64,000 bases of DNA, from contig DXZQ01000010.1 in assembly GCA_019419585.1 (NCBI GenBank), forward strand, positions 21,729 through 85,728, written 5' to 3'. The DNA is from Collinsella sp. GTDB lineage: Bacteria; Actinomycetota; Coriobacteriia; Coriobacteriales; Coriobacteriaceae. Positions 61,329 through 64,000 of this stretch are shown here, piece after piece. The notes under the pieces were generated by a model. The model was not told the DNA's origin. It saw nothing but the letters and a program-made list of their open reading frames with translations, and ran no database searches. The translations under genes and the position numbers were made by a program. Positions within the stretch are counted from its first letter, which is position 1, and each line of letters opens with the position of its first letter.

Positions 61329-61521
61329 GACACCAAGCTTGACACCAAAATCGAATCAAATATTTAAACGCGTTTATAGCTGATCTCTCATGTGCTGACG
61401 TCATCGCGCGTTTTGCATAAAGCTCATGCGCTCTTTCATTGAATTTGCCATGGGATTCACGTACAAATGTGGAGATAGGGACCACGGCCCCAGAACGCCT
61501 GCCAGCAGATTTGTGCCGCAC
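61300..61521 (-). pseudogene. Possible integrase C-terminal remnant next to tRNA-Val
   Basis: On the minus strand, pointing at the tRNA, one frame reads GAVVPISTFVRESHGKFNER and HERSAINAFKYLIRFWC; another ends FGVKLGVKKKKARG after a stop. FGVKLGVK tails occur at the ends of many tyrosine integrases in gut actinobacteria (from memory). Position beside a tRNA 3' end fits an old integration site. There is no catalytic domain, so this is weak. The remaining 61522-61640 shows nothing. Confidence 0.25.
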
Positions 61522-61659
61522 GGCGATCTTTAGGCGAAATGCGTCAAGCTATTTGTCGGCATTTGGTCAGCTTCCGGTACTTACCGGCATGATGCCGCCA
61601 TTGATAATCGGTCTACCTGCAAACATAACGGCACGCAGCCAAAGCTAGGGGAGGCCCAT

Positions 61660-62817
61660 ATGGACGAGATCATTTGTGCAAACACCGCGTTCCGCTACTG
61701 GCGCTGCCCACCGCAGGTCCGCGACCTCTACCCAAGACTGCCAAGCCCAGAAGACGGCTGGCGAGCTCTAGCCCAAGCCCCTTTCGTAACCGATATCCTC
61801 AAGACCCCGATTATTACCACCACAGTGCGCGGTGGCGTTAACTACCATTCGGAATTACGGACAACAATCCACTGTGATGATGCTTCGGGAGTGGATAGCA
61901 CACTGGAAACCGCGATGAGCTTTAGGGTTACCAATCCACTTGCGACGCTATTCACCATGGCGCGCTTTGTGTCTCCAACCGATCTTGTCCTTGCCATGTA
62001 CGAATTTTGCGGATGGTTCTCAGTCTTTGAGCCCACGGTAGCAGTAGAAGCGGAACTAGACAAAGCCAATAAGGCTGCCGAGAATGCAACCACCGAATCC
62101 CTCTTTGACCTCGATGAAAGCCAAGACGAACCACAATGGAATCGCGTTTATGCGCGCATAAATGCCAAAGAACAGGTAAATACGAAGGGGCCCAACGGAC
62201 AAAAGAAGACGAAGGAGGTCACAAGGCTAAAGGGCACTTCGCTCTGGATGAGGAAGCCGCTCATCGAATTACACGAGCTTCATGAGTACGCCAGTAAGAT
62301 GAAAAGACGAAAGTGGGGTACAAAGTTTTACAACGCCGCGCAGCTGGTGACAGGTATAGCAGCTTCTCCGCTTGAAGTTGCAGGAATTTTATTGCTATCG
62401 CTTCCTCGCTCTCGCGGCGGTGCCGGCTTTCGAAACGTTTATGTTAACGACCTTACGCCGCTTACCGCATCGGCGCAGAGCATTGCAGGGCAAAAAGTCT
62501 GCTACGGGGATATCGTGATCGTGAATCCAACCATAATGAAGGCAGGCATCGTGGAGATTCAGGGAGAGGTCATCCACGGATCAGGCGCCGTGCTCGACCA
62601 CGATGCCAAACGAATGACGGCGCTGCAAAGTATGGGGTACGACGTCTTCCTGGTTACGCACGACATGCTTAACGATGCCGAGCAGCTTGATGCGATCGTG
62701 CGAAGTCTTTGCTCGCGCTTGGAATTGCGCTATAGGTGCAAAAATAAGGCGAAAAAGACGACAGAAATGGAGTTGCGAGCCAACGTACTATGCAACTGGC
62801 TGGAAATCGGTCGTTAG
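61660..62817 (+). CDS. Protein with DUF559/Vsr-like endonuclease C-terminus
   Basis: A 385-residue protein. The N-terminal ~290 residues lack motifs I know (CANTAFRYWRCPPQVRDLYP; MSFRVTNPLATLFTMARFVS). The C-terminal ~95 residues read KAGIVEIQGEVIHGSGAVLD, then HDAKRMTALQSMGYDVFLVT and a helical end. This E-x-Q/Y-G, H, D-x-K-R pattern matches small restriction-like nuclease folds (DUF559, Vsr, MTES_1575). An AbiEi-like or mobile-element role is possible. ATG 61660 has GGGGAGG 5 bases upstream. It lies between two tRNA genes, where accessory genes often insert. Confidence 0.65.
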   Translation: MDEIICANTAFRYWRCPPQVRDLYPRLPSPEDGWRALAQAPFVTDILKTPIITTTVRGGVNYHSELRTTIHCDDASGVDSTLETAMSFRVTNPLATLFTMARFVSPTDLVLAMYEFCGWFSVFEPTVAVEAELDKANKAAENATTESLFDLDESQDEPQWNRVYARINAKEQVNTKGPNGQKKTKEVTRLKGTSLWMRKPLIELHELHEYASKMKRRKWGTKFYNAAQLVTGIAASPLEVAGILLLSLPRSRGGAGFRNVYVNDLTPLTASAQSIAGQKVCYGDIVIVNPTIMKAGIVEIQGEVIHGSGAVLDHDAKRMTALQSMGYDVFLVTHDMLNDAEQLDAIVRSLCSRLELRYRCKNKAKKTTEMELRANVLCNWLEIGR

Positions 62818-62935
62818 ACGGGTGCCTTGCTCACTTCCGGGCGCCCTCGGTCGGCTGCCCGCGATGCCGCCGCCACGAAACCGGCCCATCTACTACGTTT
62901 AACCCCGACCCCTCGACCATACCCCGTATTTCGTG

Positions 62936-62964
62936 AAAACCGCAGGCCGTCTACCTGCGGTTTT
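62936..62964 (+). terminator. Terminator-like hairpin inside repeat unit 1
   Basis: AAAACCGCAGG (62936-62946) pairs with CCTGCGGTTTT (62954-62964), followed by ATTCTT. It may end transcription of the nuclease-like gene 120 bases upstream. The same hairpin is at 63669-63697. Confidence 0.7.
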
Positions 62965-63093
62965 ATTCTTGCCCGAGACGCCATGGTCGGGGGATGTCGC
63001 CCAAACGTAGTAGATGGGCCGGTTTCGTGGCGGGGATCCCGCGGGCGCCGGTCTCCGCCGTCGCGACCCCGGAAAGTTTTTCCAAAAATGTCC

Positions 63094-63122
63094 TTGCATC
63101 GCCGTCCGAGTTCCCGTATAGT
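63094..63122 (+). promoter_or_regulatory. Promoter of tRNA-Ala copy 2
   Basis: TTGCAT (63094-63099), 17-base spacer, TATAGT (63117-63122), 12 bases before the tRNA. Confidence 0.8.
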
Positions 63123-63134
63123 ACTTCTTCGCAC

Positions 63135-63207
63135 GGGGGCGTAGCTCAGCTGGGAGAGCGCTTGACTGGCAGTCAAGAGGTCAGGGGTTCGATCCCCCTC
63201 GTCTCCA
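63135..63207 (+). tRNA. tRNA-Ala (anticodon GGC), copy 2
   Basis: The 73-base body is identical to that at 32745, including G3-U70 and anticodon GGC. After the discriminator A the genome reads CCC, not CCA, so the CCA end is not encoded here and needs the CCA-adding enzyme. Confidence 0.96.
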
Positions 63208-63223
63208 CCCGAGCATTTAATGA

Positions 63224-63251
63224 GGCTCCAACGCAAGTTGGGGCCTTTTTT
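63224..63251 (+). terminator. Terminator of tRNA-Ala copy 2
   Basis: GGCTCCAAC (63224-63232) pairs with GTTGGGGCC (63237-63245, one G-U), followed by T6. Confidence 0.88.
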
Positions 63252-63311
63252 CATATAGGAACACAAGGTCAAAGGCGACACCATGATCCTCCTGGTCGAC
63301 AAGATCGTGCG

Positions 63312-63340
63312 TTGAACGGGTGCCGCGCGCATGGTAGTAT
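63312..63340 (+). promoter_or_regulatory. Promoter of the CAT-anticodon tRNA
   Basis: TTGAAC (63312-63317), 17-base spacer, TAGTAT (63335-63340), 65 bases before the tRNA. Confidence 0.6.
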
Positions 63341-63405
63341 TTCACATCGTGGTTCAAAGCGTTGGAGGCCGTTCTGCCACCCCAACTGCAAGCGCCACTT
63401 TATAA

Positions 63406-63481
63406 GGGCTCTTGGCGCAACGGTTAGCGCAGGGGACTCATAATCCCTGGGTTCTGGGTTCGAATCCCGGAGGGCCCACCA
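63406..63481 (+). tRNA. tRNA with anticodon CAT (elongator Met or Ile2)
   Basis: A 76-base cloverleaf with encoded CCA. The acceptor arm GGGCTCT pairs with AGGGCCC (one G-U). The anticodon loop CTCATAA between GGGGA and TCCCT gives CAT. It lacks the initiator hallmark of three G-C pairs in the right anticodon positions and a 1-72 mismatch. Elongator Met and lysidine-modified Ile2 cannot be separated by eye. Confidence 0.9.
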
Positions 63482-63489
63482 GGTTTTTC

Positions 63490-63526
63490 AACAGGTCAGG
63501 CAATATGTCTGGCCTGTTTTCTTTTT
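63490..63526 (+). terminator. Terminator of the CAT-anticodon tRNA
   Basis: AACAGGTCAG (63490-63499) pairs with CTGGCCTGTT (63509-63518, one G-U), followed by TTCTTTTT. Confidence 0.85.
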
Positions 63527-63918
63527 CATGGCATTAGTTTTCACTTGCAAATAGCCTGCTTGCTCATTTCCGGGTGCCCTCGGTCGGCTGCCTGCGATGC
63601 CGCCGCCACGAAACCGGCCCATCTACTACGTTTAACCCCGACCCCTCCACCATACCCCGTATTTCGCGAAAACCGCAGGCCGTCTACCTGCGGTTTTATT
63701 TCTGCCCGAGACGCCATGGTCGGGGGATGTCGCCCAAACGTAGTAGACGGGCCGGTTTCGTGGCGGGGATCCCGGGGGCGACCGGGGTGGAGCCTGATAG
63801 GCGGGCGGCGGCAGCGCCGCCCGCCCGCAGGGCGCGCCCCGCGGGCGCCGGTCTCCGCCGTCGCGGCCCCGCGGGACTCCGGCGCCCGCGCCCCCGGAAA
63901 GTTTTTCCAAAATTGCCC

Positions 63919-63947
63919 TTGCATCGGCGTCCGAGTTCCCGTATAGT
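63919..63947 (+). promoter_or_regulatory. Promoter of truncated tRNA-Ala copy 3
   Basis: TTGCAT (63919-63924), 17-base spacer, TATAGT (63942-63947), same as for copy 2. Confidence 0.75.
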
Positions 63948-63959
63948 ACTTCTTCGCAC

Positions 63960-63981
63960 GGGGGCGTAGCTCAGCTGGGAG
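63960..63981 (+). tRNA. tRNA-Ala copy 3, truncated by contig end
   Basis: The 22 bases from GGGGGCGTAGCTCAGCTGGG on are identical to the 5' end of the other two tRNA-Ala genes. The sequence then changes to adapter. The gene is probably intact in the organism and cut here by assembly. Confidence 0.8.
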
Positions 63982-64000
63982 CTGTCTCTTATACACATCT
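63982..64000. other. Nextera transposon-end adapter (sequencing artefact)
   Basis: The last 19 bases, CTGTCTCTTATACACATCT, are exactly the reverse complement of the Tn5 mosaic end used in Nextera libraries. They are not genomic. Frames read leftward from here gain false N-termini such as MCIRDS or YKRQ. Confidence 0.97.

Larger units (their letters stand above)
62826..63158. repeat. tRNA-Ala upstream repeat unit, copy 1
   Basis: The segment from CTTGCTCACTTCCGGG to the first 24 bases of tRNA-Ala recurs at 63559-63981 with about 95% identity outside two GC-rich insertions. It contains a 29-base perfect inverted repeat (62872-62900 with 63003-63031, core AACCGGCCCATCTACTACGT), a nested terminator-like hairpin and the tRNA promoter. 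The unit includes the tRNA, so it looks like a recent tandem duplication of a tRNA cassette. Confidence 0.85.
63559..63981. repeat. tRNA-Ala upstream repeat unit, copy 2 (with insertions)
   Basis: A near copy of 62826-63158. The inverted-repeat arms are 63605-63633 and 63736-63764 (one mismatch) and the hairpin is 63669-63697. It carries about 65 and 28 extra GC-rich bases after GGGGATCCCG, including the palindrome GGCGGCGGCAGCGCCGCC near 63806. It ends inside a third tRNA-Ala copy at the contig end. Confidence 0.85.

Noticed and set aside
62827..63144. Proline/arginine-rich frames in the tRNA-Ala upstream repeats
   Set aside because: They read through palindromes, a promoter and a tRNA and occur in both repeat copies only because the DNA is duplicated.
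63541..63998. Minus-strand frames starting MYKRQ and MCIRDS at the contig end
   Set aside because: Their N-termini come from the Nextera adapter and they run through the tRNA repeat unit.
1..64000. CRISPR array
   Set aside because: No set of short direct repeats with regular unique spacers was seen; repeated elements are inverted and irregular.

Overview
The window is a contig-end piece of a high-GC bacterial chromosome. I read it as a Coriobacteriia genome, most like Collinsella. This is inferred from GC-rich housekeeping genes with strong AAGGAG-type ribosome binding sites, monoderm-type surface genes (LPKTG sortase substrate, membrane-anchored L,D-transpeptidase, single-membrane MacB-like exporter), LoaP-linked surface polysaccharide genes and many nested inverted repeats between genes. 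No rRNA gene is present, so the genus is not proven. The last 19 bases are an exact Nextera transposon-end adapter, an assembly artefact.

Layout. 1-8.8 kb is mostly minus strand: an IS21-type transposase scrap, a three-gene MacB-like ABC exporter (permease, ATPase, adaptor), an L,D-transpeptidase, a one-chain L-serine dehydratase and metK. 9.2-16.4 kb is plus-strand housekeeping: gltX, priA, def, fmt and rsmB. An AT-rich orphan gene and an FmdB-type zinc ribbon follow. 18-31 kb is a one-direction glycogen cluster: glgB, glgP, glgC, glgD, glgA, then a GH13-GH77 fusion. GlgA and GlgB both carry histone-H1-like Lys/Ala/Thr-rich tails, the most unusual protein feature here. A divergent HAD phosphatase, a thiamine pyrophosphokinase and a tRNA-Ala(GGC) close this part.

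33.7-45.1 kb is a surface polysaccharide operon headed by a LoaP-type (NusG paralogue) antiterminator with a long structured leader. It holds a phosphoglycosyl transferase, two glycosyltransferases, an EpsG-like polymerase, a broken GT2 gene, a Wzx flippase, two LicD proteins, a class V aminotransferase, a GNAT-like protein and a TagD-like cytidylyltransferase fused to a Gfo/Idh/MocA oxidoreductase. The last genes suggest a CDP-activated phospho-substituent that LicD proteins transfer to the glycan.

45.8-60.2 kb is a patchwork defence/accessory island of lower GC: a frameshifted YobI-like P-loop NTPase, an IS21 remnant, an uncharacterised two-gene unit (soluble plus membrane protein), an LPXTG surface protein, an FRG-domain protein, a RloA-RloB (AbiL-type) pair, an orphan MNT nucleotidyltransferase, a DUF3990/HTH toxin-antitoxin module behind a perfect palindromic operator, and a Doc/Fic toxin. 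60.3-64 kb returns to host-like DNA: a DUF3825 gene, tRNA-Val(CAC), a nuclease-like gene, tRNA-Ala(GGC) copy 2, a tRNA with CAT anticodon, and the start of a third tRNA-Ala copy cut off by adapter. Matching tRNA-Ala genes therefore bracket the 30 kb accessory block.
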